Origin: Ceratodon purpureus
Taxonomy: Eukaryota; Streptophyta; Bryopsida; Pseudoditrichales; Ditrichaceae
Direction: 5' to 3'
DNA: 64,000 nucleotides
Assembly: GCA_014871385.1 (NCBI GenBank)
Contig: CM026425.1
Location: 13,645,668 to 13,709,667 of the forward strand
Part shown: positions 35,901 to 45,769 of the stretch, piece after piece
How positions within the stretch are numbered: position 1 is the stretch's first letter
Layout of the letters: each line of letters begins with the position of its first letter
Position numbers and translations under genes: made by a program
Notes under the pieces: model-generated
Told to the model about the DNA's origin: nothing
Database searches by the model: none
Seen by the model: the letters and a program-made list of their open reading frames with translations, nothing else

Positions 35901-37232
35901 AAGGACTAAGTGTGCTACCTCTAACTCTGGTTGGTATTGTCCTGCTCTGAATCAAGTATCTCTAAATGTTCTTTGCCTTTTTCTTGAAGACGTTTTAAAA
36001 GAAACAAGGAAACCTACAAAAAAAAATAACAACAATCACTAAGAAGCCAACTATGCAAGAACCATACAAAAACCTTGAAACCATGCAAGAACAACAACTA
36101 AGTAAAAACAACAACAATTATCCAAAAACCATGTAAAACGAGCAACAAGCATGCAAAATCAGCAACAACTATGCAAAAATCATGCAAAACAGCAATAACT
36201 GTGCTAAAGAAATATATCACTCTAACAGTGGCTTACCTCTGCTCTCAAGTATTGAAGCTAAGACCAAAATCCACCAATCTTTCTATCTGCATCTAAGCAA
36301 ATAAAATTTCAGATTTAAGCAAACAAGACTTCAACAAACAAGACTTTAGAACTAAGCAAGGAAGACCTTGCTTAGATCTAAACAAACAAGACTTAGGTAA
36401 ACAAGATTTCAAATCTAGAAACAAAAAAATCAAAAAAAAAAAATCAAGGGAGAGAGGTGGAGGTTTACGAACCTGATTGTGAAGGAGCGGCAAAAGCATA
36501 GCAAAAGCGATCGCAATCGACTAAAGTGCAGCCTAATACAGCATGGAGGAAGCAGACTCGCCCAGCAAGAGCAAAGCAGCAAGGTTGGAGGAGTAGGCGC
36601 CTAGAAACTCTAAACAAGGCCTTAGACAATGAGAAAATCACCCACATTTCTTGACTCCAAACCAAGATGTACATTGCAAAATTTTACATTATAAGAAAAG
36701 CACTAGAGCACGTCAAAAGGAACGCAAAGACGCCACAACTAATCTTGACAACCGAGAAAATGAAGCGTCGTCACCTTAATCAATCACACTCCAACTCAAG
36801 CTCTCAACTCCTGTTAGTTATCGCTACTGATATCGCGCTTTTAAGATACAAATACTAAATCTAGACCAAAAAGAACACCCGCAAGTGGAGACAAAACAGA
36901 GACAAAATCACAAAACCAGAATAAAAATATTGAAATGCAGAGCAATGTCCTAGATCATCGAAAATACTACACTTTAAAACTGTGAATGAAGACAATGAAA
37001 ACTGAACAAAACCGTAAAACTGTACAAGACAATGAAATAGAAAAAATTGTTGTATGCCTAGGTTGCATACACACGTCATACTCTAGCATTAGAAATTCTT
37101 CTCTACCATAGAGACTAAGACTCTTGTATTGGATCTCACTAAGAAAACCATGGAATATAACCCGTTCCGTAATCCTCACTATGAATGTGCATAATCGTTA
37201 GTAATACCCATACATGAAAAAGGAGTATCACC
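35901..37232. other. Region right of the hAT remnant
   Basis: Probably the 5' part of the hAT element and flanking DNA. 36290-36420 contains several imperfect copies of AAACAAGACTT. No gene recognised. Confidence 0.3.
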
Positions 37233-37365
37233 TATCCTATCAATTTCTCCCGGAGTTTTGTATAGATTGTAGAGGTCTTCATAAGTGTTGGGAAAATACT
37301 TCTTCAATTGTTTTTACAAATCCTTCACAAATCCATCGGCAGTGTGATCCAACCCAAATCTATTG
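37233..37365 (-). repeat. Decayed coding segment, copy 2
   Basis: Direct repeat of 32545-32680. The minus strand reads KQLKKYFPNTYEDLYNLYKT with one in-frame stop upstream of it, better preserved than copy 1. The family is unrecognised. Confidence 0.6.
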
Positions 37366-38562
37366 TGAGGATGAAGAAACCTCCTGAAAATTCCGAGATA
37401 CAATTCAGATAAGAAACAAACATAGAGGGTAGTACAAAATCACACAGTCACTGGAATTCGTTTGAAGGTGGGACGTCTCCAAGCTACGTTGAACGCTCGA
37501 AAGATTGAAGTGACTTAACTCACATGGTTTAAGAAACAAAATAACAACTCACGTCACAAGAATTTCAAAAAGAGTACTATTGAACAACAACATATACACT
37601 AAACCATAAAATAGCAACACACGACATGGATCAAATCCTAAACACAACTGAAACAATAATAGGGAGAAACAAACAATTCAACAATATACGAAACACGAGT
37701 GATACATAACAACTTCATAGGGAGACTATAAACGCAATACAGAAAAATACACACAGGTTTAAGGCTATCACCTGGTAATATTTCATCTTATTGACAATTT
37801 TGAATGAATTTTCTTGTCCATTCATTTCCACTTTTCGTTTCATTTTAGTTTGCTATACTTTGACTTTATTTGTTTGTTGCAACTTTCCGTAAAAAAAAAT
37901 TGTTCTACTCCTTTGGATATATTCCATATCAAATATAAATCATAAAATTAGTTTCTATATATAACAGGGAATTCATGTGATTTATATACTCCATTTTTAT
38001 TTGAAATTCCAATTATAGATACAAAACCCCTCGCCTAACATTTAAATTAGAGCTATCAAAGTCCTTAATAAAGGTAATTGCATTATTTAATGGTAATGTA
38101 GCATTGGGTCTAAATGAAGGAACAAGAGACTTTTTGATTTTCTGTACAACTTTGTTAAAGATTTTGACATCCACGACATGTATGTGGTTATGGATGTCTA
38201 CTTCTAAGTAGTTCATGTCATTATGTATCCAGATCCGTAGCCTTGTAGATGGGCAAGTGTGGCCTATATGTGAACTTTTGAAGAATTTATTGGGAGCATG
38301 TGATCGCAATCTAAAGGAAGTGCGTAGAGAATAGAAACAATTGCTATTTTTTTGCTAAAAGTAAGTAAATAAGTCTTAGTGATGCAAAGCCTAAGGTGTT
38401 AAGAATCATACGAGACGCAAAAAATCAATTTTTTGTTTCTACTTTGACAAAGGAGTTATTATTTTAGCACAATTACTTATTACTAGTCAATTAAAAGATA
38501 GGCTTTGAATTTGAAATAAGAATGTAATAGCAAACAATGTTCTTTATTTCAGATGCCAAAAG
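37366..38562. other. AT-rich intergenic
   Basis: A 98-codon minus-strand frame (38013-38309) is open but unrecognised. Nothing else supported. Confidence 0.3.
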
Positions 38563-38570
38563 GGCAAATT

Positions 38571-38645
38571 GTGTCCTCGCCACCTCAGGGGCTCAAACTC
38601 GGGACCACAAGGTTAAGAGCCTTGCGCTCTACTTTAAAGATCCTA
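38571..38645 (-). repeat. tRNA-Lys(CUU)-derived sequence (SINE head or tRNA pseudogene)
   Basis: On the minus strand, GTAGAGCGCAAGGCTCTTAA followed by CCTTGTGGTC reproduces the D-arm end, anticodon arm and variable loop of eukaryotic tRNA-Lys. The anticodon stem CAAGG/CCTTG is perfect and the loop CTCTTAA carries anticodon CTT. The B-box region is degenerate (AGTTTGAGCCCC for GGTTCGAGCCCC), the T-stem no longer pairs and no acceptor stem closes. It is therefore not a working tRNA gene. It may be the head of a SINE whose tail runs towards 38545. Confidence 0.7.
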
Positions 38646-40012
38646 CCGGGATTTAGAAAACAAGCGCAAAAAGGGCGCGGATACAATGGCCACACCTGGT
38701 CCAAGCATAAACCCGGTTACACAGATGGCCAGAGGCATGTCAGTCGATGCAGGAACCACAGCCGGGAGAAGCGAAAAGAACAGTAATTCAGCTACCAGAC
38801 AACGCTACCTACCTAACACTACGACCTAAACGACAAGAACGCAAACTAAAGAGCGTATCTGATACCAGGAAACAGGGCGATCACGTAGGGTACCGTGTAC
38901 TCAGGTCAAAGTATTTGTGTCCGTCCGACATCCACATACGAAAGTTATCTTTGCTAAGGTGATGTGCAGCCACGACTATACTTCAAGGGCAGGCCGGAGC
39001 CCGTGGAAAGAAGGATTGGCCTTGGCTCTTGTAACCAATTTGGGTCTATTTTCAACAAAATAGTATAGAAATATTCATACAATTGAGATTCAATTTTTAT
39101 TTTTATTTTGAAAAAGTAACACATATTGAATTCACATGATTTAGAAATAAGACACGTATTTAGTGTGTTTAATATTACATGTATTAATGTATCTATCTAT
39201 TTTTTATAAAGGAATATGAATTAAAAATTTATGTAGTTATTTTATTTTATTTTATTTTATTGTAATTTAAATATAGACTACAACAATGCAAACACACATA
39301 ATTTATTATGCTAGTTTTTGTTATTTTGATAAACATGGCAATTTTTTAGCCATAGGATACAATTGTTACATTTACAAAGAAATATTTGATATGGTTTTTA
39401 AGAGGCCGAAGAAGCTAGTGATCAGACCTGTAAGTTGTAACACACAAAAAAAAAAATTAATTTACAAACAATACTATGTTGAATGATAAAATGCACCAAT
39501 TCACTAAATGTTTATAAAATTCAATTTCAATAAAGGGTTCAACAATAAACAATTTTGTCTCCTTAGTCCGTAAACAATTCATTTCATAAAATTTGTCCAA
39601 CTAACTTCAAAGGATACATGTGGTTGGCTCCAGAAGAGTCCATCATGCCAAGAGACACCACCATTTGGCCTAAGGTAAGAACAACTATTTTCGTACACTT
39701 AAGGAATTCACTATACTTGTAGAGGTGGAATGAGTGGCTTACTATTTTTCAGTGATTAACAATAAGAAAAGACAAAGTTTCCCCATTTTTAGGACAGTTA
39801 TAAGCACTTACAATAATAACTACAAATTTTAGAAGTGACCAATATAGGTTGAGATGTAGTCAGACACCCTACTACATATATGCATAGGATACATTATAGG
39901 TAATTATAGGATGATCAAATCTCCAGTGGAGCAAGAATCTGAGGTGTCCGCCTGGGAGGGTCCAGGGATAGGTGCTTACACCATAGAGTAAGCATAAACC
40001 ACAGAGCAGAGA
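38646..40012. other. Intergenic
   Basis: 38650-39010 is noticeably more GC-rich than its surroundings, without a recognised gene. From 39050 it is AT-rich again. Confidence 0.3.
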
Positions 40013-40013
40013 A

Positions 40014-40056
40014 GTCCCATAAGCATTGGCAAGCCCTGTGAGTGTGGATATATAAT
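40014..40056 (+). promoter_or_regulatory. Plant Pol III promoter: upstream sequence element and TATA box
   Basis: GTCCCATAAGC (40014-40024) resembles the plant USE (RTCCCACATCG; the first six bases agree). TATATAAT (40049-40056) follows after 24 bases. Plant snRNA-type genes transcribed by Pol III use this close spacing, whereas Pol II genes have about ten bases more. The 7SL start lies about 30 bases downstream of the TATA box. Confidence 0.75.
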
Positions 40057-40079
40057 GTTCTTCTCGGCCTCCTGCTTTC

Positions 40080-40376
40080 GTCTGGGCGGGGTAGCGACCG
40101 CCTGTAACCCGAGCGGGGGAAGGAAGGTGCGGACGTGGGGCGCCAGGACCGGGCCTGCGGAGGCGTGTCGAGGGCCTGCCCGCTCCAAACATGGAGTCTA
40201 TCGTTGGGGTCCTGCCGAAAGGCGGGGCTGCAGCGGTGTTACAGTGGAGGGCACCACGTCAGGCGGGCAACCGAGCAGCGTTCACTTCCCGCTCTGTGTA
40301 GTGGAGGGATAACGGGCCTGAATGTTCTGCGCAGATCACCCTCCCTGGCATGCTCCCGCGGACCACCTTCTCTTTT
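40080..40376 (+). ncRNA. 7SL RNA (signal recognition particle RNA)
   Basis: The RNA scaffold of the signal recognition particle, which docks ribosomes making secretory proteins to the ER. The 5' (Alu) domain has the SRP9/14-binding motif in CCGCCTGTAACCCGAGCGGG (about 40098-40117). The S-domain tip is TCAGGCGGGCAACCGAGCAG (40259-40278). It has the two sides of the universally conserved SRP54-binding symmetric loop (CAGG and AGCAG) and a CGG-GCAA-CCG hairpin with a GNRA tetraloop. The preceding GTGGAGGGCACCAC can form the helix-6 hairpin. The length of about 297 nt fits the usual 300. A TTTT terminator (40373-40376) ends it, and a USE/TATA promoter precedes it. The exact start is estimated from the TATA distance. 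Confidence 0.88.
40373..40376 (+). terminator. Pol III oligo-T terminator of the 7SL gene
   Basis: TCTTTTG directly after the sequence expected to close the RNA; four Ts suffice for Pol III. Confidence 0.7.
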
Positions 40377-40488
40377 GCTGTGTTCCCCGATTACGGGCAT
40401 TTCGGTGTTTCAGTCGCAAGCTGTCTCAAAGAATTATTCGGACATCGTCGCATCATGGTCTCAATAATCGATGTGTCGCGACGATCTG

Positions 40489-40588
40489 CATCTCGAGAAC
40501 GTTGGCAGGTTTTTAATTAGGGTTTCTCATCTCATCTTATCGAGAACGTTGGCAGGTTTTTAATTAGGGTTTCTCATCTCATCTCATC
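40489..40588 (+). repeat. Tandem duplication of a telobox-containing leader, about 49 bp
   Basis: TCGAGAACGTTGGCAGGTTT through TAGGGTTTCTCATCTCATC occurs twice in succession (about 40490-40538 and 40539-40587). Each copy contains the telobox TTAGGGTTT followed by a pyrimidine tract, as found in leaders of plant translation-related genes. An ATG at 40608 (MATLRIWT) followed by a perfect GTAAGT donor comes right after. The frame stops soon after the next acceptor I can find, so this may be the start of a truncated gene. Confidence 0.7.
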
Positions 40589-41051
40589 CATTTCGAATTG
40601 GCGATCATGGCAACGCTTCGGATCTGGACTATGTAAGTTCCGGAGGTTTTTGTCATTATTTCTCTTACGGTTTTAGGGTTTAAGAGACTCTACTCATTTT
40701 AGAGACGGAGCAGTTGCTGCCTTGTGACGGGGACGACAGATGGCCTGCGGGTTGAACTTATACGACTCTGGTTTGTGTCCGTTTCGTAGAGGTTGTAGAG
40801 TCTGTCTCTCTGTGATTTTTAGATTCTGTACCGTAAGAGCCCGGTTTCCGTGAGTATGTAATTCAGTGTCGTCGCCAAATTTACGTGTTTAGGTGAAGTA
40901 GGTGCAGCTCTCGGCCCGATGGTCGTTTCAGTGATATGTTGGTTATGTCCATGCAGGTTCTCATGAGCTACTGCCTTATTGGTTACAATTAGGAGTCCTC
41001 GTAGTTTCATTGATGCTTGGTGTTTTTCGGTGTCTTTGCCGTCTTCGTGTG

Positions 41052-41192
41052 TATTAATCGCTACTGGACGTTAATTTGCACCTGGAAGAGCAACTATGTG
41101 AGAGATCCGAAATCTGCGTCGGCCGCCAACACAACGAATTCGTACTCACGTTCCACGTTCTACATGAAACGAATCTGCAGTCGGTACAAGTG
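41052..41192. repeat. Dispersed repeat, copy 2
   Basis: Near-identical to 26309-26450 (TATTAATCGCTACTGGACGT through CTACATGAAACGAATCTGCA). Confidence 0.8.
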
Positions 41193-41204
41193 AATCGCTT
41201 CGAC

Positions 41205-41405
41205 GGCACTTCGATTCGCTTAGGAAGCAAATTGAGCTATCATTGAGATTTGTGTCAAGAGTAGAAGATTTTGAATGCTCGGTTGGTGTCCTGGGAACAA
41301 GGTTTTCGAACGGCACCAGAGATCTTACATGGCATCAAGAATGGTAGCATTAATCCAGACCTATTCACTGAAGGATCAGATATATATTATGTAATGGAAT
41401 GATGT
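41205..41405 (+). pseudogene. Kinase pseudogene fragment
   Basis: Matches 31290-31500, the activation-segment part of the broken kinase at 30560-31640. It contains the DFE/APE-like region ending CTGAAGGATCAGA and TGATGTTGA. It lacks both lobes, so it is only a fragment, and it abuts the dispersed repeat at 41052-41192. Confidence 0.75.
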
Positions 41406-44305
41406 TGAAAGTGGTGATATATTCCCTTTGATCCAAGAGTGGTGATTTCATTGTAACTTGTTCGTCGTGGTGAAAGACCTATTCATTTGGACATGTTAGA
41501 CCTTGGATGAAAGCACTACTTGCTAGATGTCGGCAATCTTATCCTTTGAAGAGATAACATCCCAAGAAATATCAGAAGTACTGATGTCTACTGGCGGATG
41601 AATTGGTGGACTGTATACAAGTGCTGTGAGTAGGGCTGTAATATTAAGTTTGCAGGGCTTGATACAGGTTTGGTAAGAATGTAGTTGATAAAAGGTCTGT
41701 GTATACAATTTAGGTCATGAAACTGTTCAAAGGCCTCCTCATGCATATTGCTATAGGCTGCGCTCGAGCAGAGAAATGTTTATGTTTTTAGGGGTTAATT
41801 TTTTTCAGTTTTGTAGTGCTAAGAAAGCCCAAATGGTTCAACAAGTGTTGTTACGAAGCTCTTGTTAAATTCTGGTTGCTAGGTTATGTACATGTGTTTG
41901 TTGAAGCATGCATGCTGTTATATGTACAGTACTGGAGAGACTGGAAGTCGCAGCTGTTTCCAGTGTAGACACACCCTTCAGTCTACCAGCTCCTCGCTCC
42001 TGAAAATGGATAATGGTAAACTTTCTTGTAGATTTGCTTTGAATCCTGAATACCTTCAGAATCTTAAGTCTCCTATCAGACTTTCTAATCAGCCCACTTC
42101 TTGGATCTTCAAGTTCGACTGAGTTTCCACCTTCATAATTGAGCTGATTCTTCGATTCTTGAGAATGATAAAACAAATGAAACCAAAATCTGTAGGGTAA
42201 GACCTTGTATGTTACACTACTACAGAATCCAAGAGAGGATTTCTCAACCTATGATCATAATGTGGGTAAATTGGATTACATTCTTGCTTTTGAATTAGGT
42301 CAAAACCATAATCACATATACATTCAGCTACATGCGAGCACATAATCAAGTCTGCTGGTTTTCAAATAGAACCAGAAACACTGCACGGGAACTGTGACAG
42401 TCAAACACCGCACCGCAAACATGCAAAAAGACTCGCAATCCGGTGAAGAGATCGTGCAATTTCGAACAGTGATCACTCCTACACATCATCACAGCTCCGC
42501 ACAACGTGAATATGCACTTATACACCCTATTGCAGAAAAATCTCCTGAACACCAACTGTTGATGAAAAAGATAAAATTGCAAGGATAGAATCACTTCCTA
42601 ACCCCACAATCAGCGTCACCCTTTTGAAGAACATGACAATATTAAAACCAGGCCACTTGCGCTGTTCATGCCAACATCTTATTGGATGAACCAAATTCTC
42701 TTGGTACGAGGTTCTGGTCCACAAAGACAACACCTTGCACACTACTTGGAATTCATAAAACAATCGAAAGAGAGCGTCAAGAAGCTCAGTCTTGGAACAA
42801 AAATGAGAGCTAGCATCCTTGTCATCCTCACTTCTGGATCAGAAGAAAAATATTATTGTATTTTCAGTAACAGGGCCAGGCACTGTTCACTGGCCAGCCG
42901 CCTACTGGCAAAGACGGAGGAGCCGGAGAGTTGACCCAAGTTACCACGAAATCGTGCTGCGGAGTGGTAGGTACGTACAATTAGGCTTGCGGATAAAGCC
43001 CTGAGGCATCAAGTGGAAAGTCCAAGAAGATGACGCTGATGCCATCCTACATGGAAAAACCAACACCCAAATTATAAGAAACTGTAGATCGCCTCGGAAT
43101 TGGTATGTGAGCCCATCACACAGTCATCATCATCATCATCGTCTTCTGCCACCCTGGGAACCGGGGAGACTCTTTCAGACACATTTATTGTCCAGTCTGG
43201 AAGACTGTTCCCGGTGCAGCTCGCCTCGAGGTTGCTTAATTCGATCGACCTCTTCTCTGGATAGTTTTTGTGATGATTCGTACGGTGGGGGCTCTTCGGT
43301 TGCACATGTGCAGGATGTGGCGTGAGAACAAGTTCTTGAAGTTTGCACCAGTTCATCGTCTCTGAGTCAGGAATGGGAAATATTGCAGTGGGTTTTTGCC
43401 GACCGTGAAAGTGGTTTTGGTGTGGGGTGTTCCTTGTGAATTGGGCTGGGATAGGTAGAGCGTGGCAAGAAAGGTGGCGGACAGTGTTTTTCGTATTTGG
43501 GCATCTTTGGTGTTTGAGAGTGGTTAATTTCTTCGAGAAGTTTGATCGGATTCCTTTCTCGCACCAGCTTCCGGTTTGGGCTAAAATTCGTCCTCGGGTA
43601 TCATTAGTCTGAATTAGCTCACGAGGGAATTGAGACCGGGATAGAAGATTTCTCTTTTCATGCCGATCTTTGTGATTGACTTTGTCAGAGTTTGGGTAGA
43701 CTTTTGTGACCGATCGCTAGGTAAGATTTGAGAATGATCGACAGTAGTGGGCAGGTTGATAGCGAAGGCCTGATGAAGTAAAGCAGGAAGGTTGATAAGA
43801 GTTTAGGAATCCAGTTGCAGTATGACAGCTTGGAGTTCACAATTCTGGATTCCTTACGAGTTTCTGCGCAGTGGACATTGCGAGAAGGGAGCAGAACTTG
43901 TGAATCTTTGATGGCTGTGGGAGTGCCATCCCCGCGGTGTCAACTAGCTCAGTGTTCGATTGACTCGATTTGTGGTAAGTTTGACATTGTCCTGCCGTAT
44001 TTTGTTCTGTGCTTGAGGTTGCATCCTGTTCGAGGCTCTTGTAAGATTCCTAAGGTAAACCTGGACATGTTGTGAGTCGATCAGGGGAAACTCATAGTTA
44101 TGGTGGTGCGCAGATAATTCATGATGGTACTCGGTTCATCTTTGAGAATGTTTTGAGATAGGATGGAGAATCTAGGTGATAACGAAACCCTGTGATTCAG
44201 AGGACTTTTCCTTGGACTCTGTCAGCCTCCGAGGTTTCTCATTCTGAGTTCCAACAGCTCAGAAGCAAATCAGCTGCAACGTGACATAAGACCAGAATAT
44301 CCAGT
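41406..44305. other. Intergenic and leader region before the AP2 gene
   Basis: No supported gene. A CAT/ATC trinucleotide run lies near 43123-43143. Short frames at 41886-42122 and 42394-42588 are unrecognised. The last several hundred bases probably hold the AP2 gene's leader. Confidence 0.3.
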
Positions 44306-45769
44306 ATGGTTAGTATCAGGAAACGTCGGCATGGTGGACTCTCTCCAGGTACTAATTACATCCAGCTCGTATTGAGTGACTGCCGATTGACTGCGTCAAA
44401 GGTTTTATACTCGGTGAGGATAAGATTCAATCAATATTCTGTATCTTTTCTAGGCTTTGCTACTTGCATTGACATAAGTTTTCCTTACAGGTAAAATCAT
44501 TCGGCCAAAAGTCTTTAAACGTGCCTCGCATCCCCTGCCAACTGCTGTTTCAGCATCCACCAGCTTGACCACGAACGGAGATCTACCACCAAAGCAGGTA
44601 CTCACATGATTTTGTGCGCCTATGTGTAACATATCGTCTAAGTTGTGTATGGTCAGAAATTGGGATATTACACTAATGACTCTGTAAGCATGAGTAACAT
44701 CAGGATCTTGAAAGCGTGCCGGCTCAATTCATTGCTCTATGTAAATCAATGACTACCGAAAGGTGGGAGTGATGTTCTTTCCACTTAATAAGCTTGGAAG
44801 GCCAATGGTGGAATCTTTCATGTTGGAGATGCTGACCTGCAGGAGGTGAGCACAAGATTTAAATTCACAACACCGCCGCCTGTACCTACGTTTCAGGAGC
44901 TGCATCAGTTATACAATCCCGCTTCCTTCCCAAAAGGTTGTCTCCGTGAGCAAATTCTCTGAAGCTCCTTCAGCACATTCCTCAACCTTCAAAGTTTCAT
45001 ATTGTTCAAAAAGAATCATGCAATTTGAATTAATATTGCAACCAGGCTGTCGAGTTTCCGCTTAATTTCTGCAGATAATCCATGTGTATCTTTACTAATA
45101 ACGTACATTGGCACTATTTCATTGCAGCAGAGAAAGAACTGAAAAAGAGGAAACGGCAAAGGAGAAAGCATCAAGAGAACCAAGAGCCATGTGTTATGCG
45201 AGGGGTGTACTTCAAGAACATGAAGTGGCAAGCTGCTATCAAGGTGGAGAAGAAACAAGTGCACTTAGGCACAGTTAATTCCCAGAAAGAGGCAGCACAT
45301 CTCTATGACCGGTATGTTCAAAATCCTAACTCCTAATCTTATCCCCATTTCCCAATAAGGCTCAAATCACATATTTGCTATCTCAAAAGAATGCTGATGT
45401 GAGGCAACCACTGATGTAGTCATCTTGTCCAAAACAGAGCCGCTTACTTGTGTGGCAGAGAGACCAACTTCGAGCTGACTGAATCTGAGAAGCAAGAGCT
45501 GCAGCTTCTGCAATGGGAAGATTTTTTGGAGCAAACTCGGCAATCAATTTTAAGCAAAAGTATGCCAAATCCTTAAAACCAAACCTTCAAATAATTTCAT
45601 CAAAAACCAGTGTGATTTTTTGCGTACTTTTAAAGTCATTTCCTTTGAATCTGAAGAGAAGATTTGTTGATTGTTGGATGTTGCAGAGCGAAAACGTGGC
45701 AGTAGAGACGCGAGTGGGCAGATCACGGAAGCTGCACCTTCTCGAACGTCCATAAATTGCTCATCATAG
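44306..45769 (+). CDS. AP2-domain protein, At4g13040 (APD1)-like
   Basis: Seven exons: 44306-44348, 44491-44597, 44801-44845, 44897-44936, 45128-45311, 45438-45559 and 45687-45769. All are GT/AG and in phase, giving 207 residues. The start MVSIRKRR matches my memory of the N-terminus of the At4g13040 family. Residues 84-93 are a basic nuclear-localisation-like block (KKRKRQRRKH). The single AP2 domain covers about 102-160 (RGVYFKNMKWQAAIKV, HLGTVNSQKEAAHLYDRAAY). A C-terminal KKRKRG (about 180-185) may be a second nuclear signal. Two exons are very small (45 and 40 bp). The 45-bp exon has phase 0 at both ends, so it could be skipped without shifting the frame. The Arabidopsis member is a nuclear AP2 regulator linked to salicylic-acid defence, and the same role here is inference. 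Confidence 0.85.

Noticed and set aside
34100-37365. An LTR retroelement interpretation of the 32.5 and 37.2 kb direct repeats
   Set aside because: The repeats are decayed coding sequence without TG...CA ends or a primer-binding site, and the enclosed protein motifs are hAT transposase, not reverse transcriptase or integrase.
38571-38645. A functional tRNA-Lys gene
   Set aside because: T-stem and acceptor stem do not form; only part of the tRNA is kept.
40055-40467. Several overlapping short open frames in GC-rich DNA
   Set aside because: They cover the 7SL RNA gene, and the RNA motifs and Pol III signals explain the sequence better.
43072-43356. A minus-strand frame with a poly-Asp stretch
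   Set aside because: The Asp run is only the CAT/ATC microsatellite; no other support.
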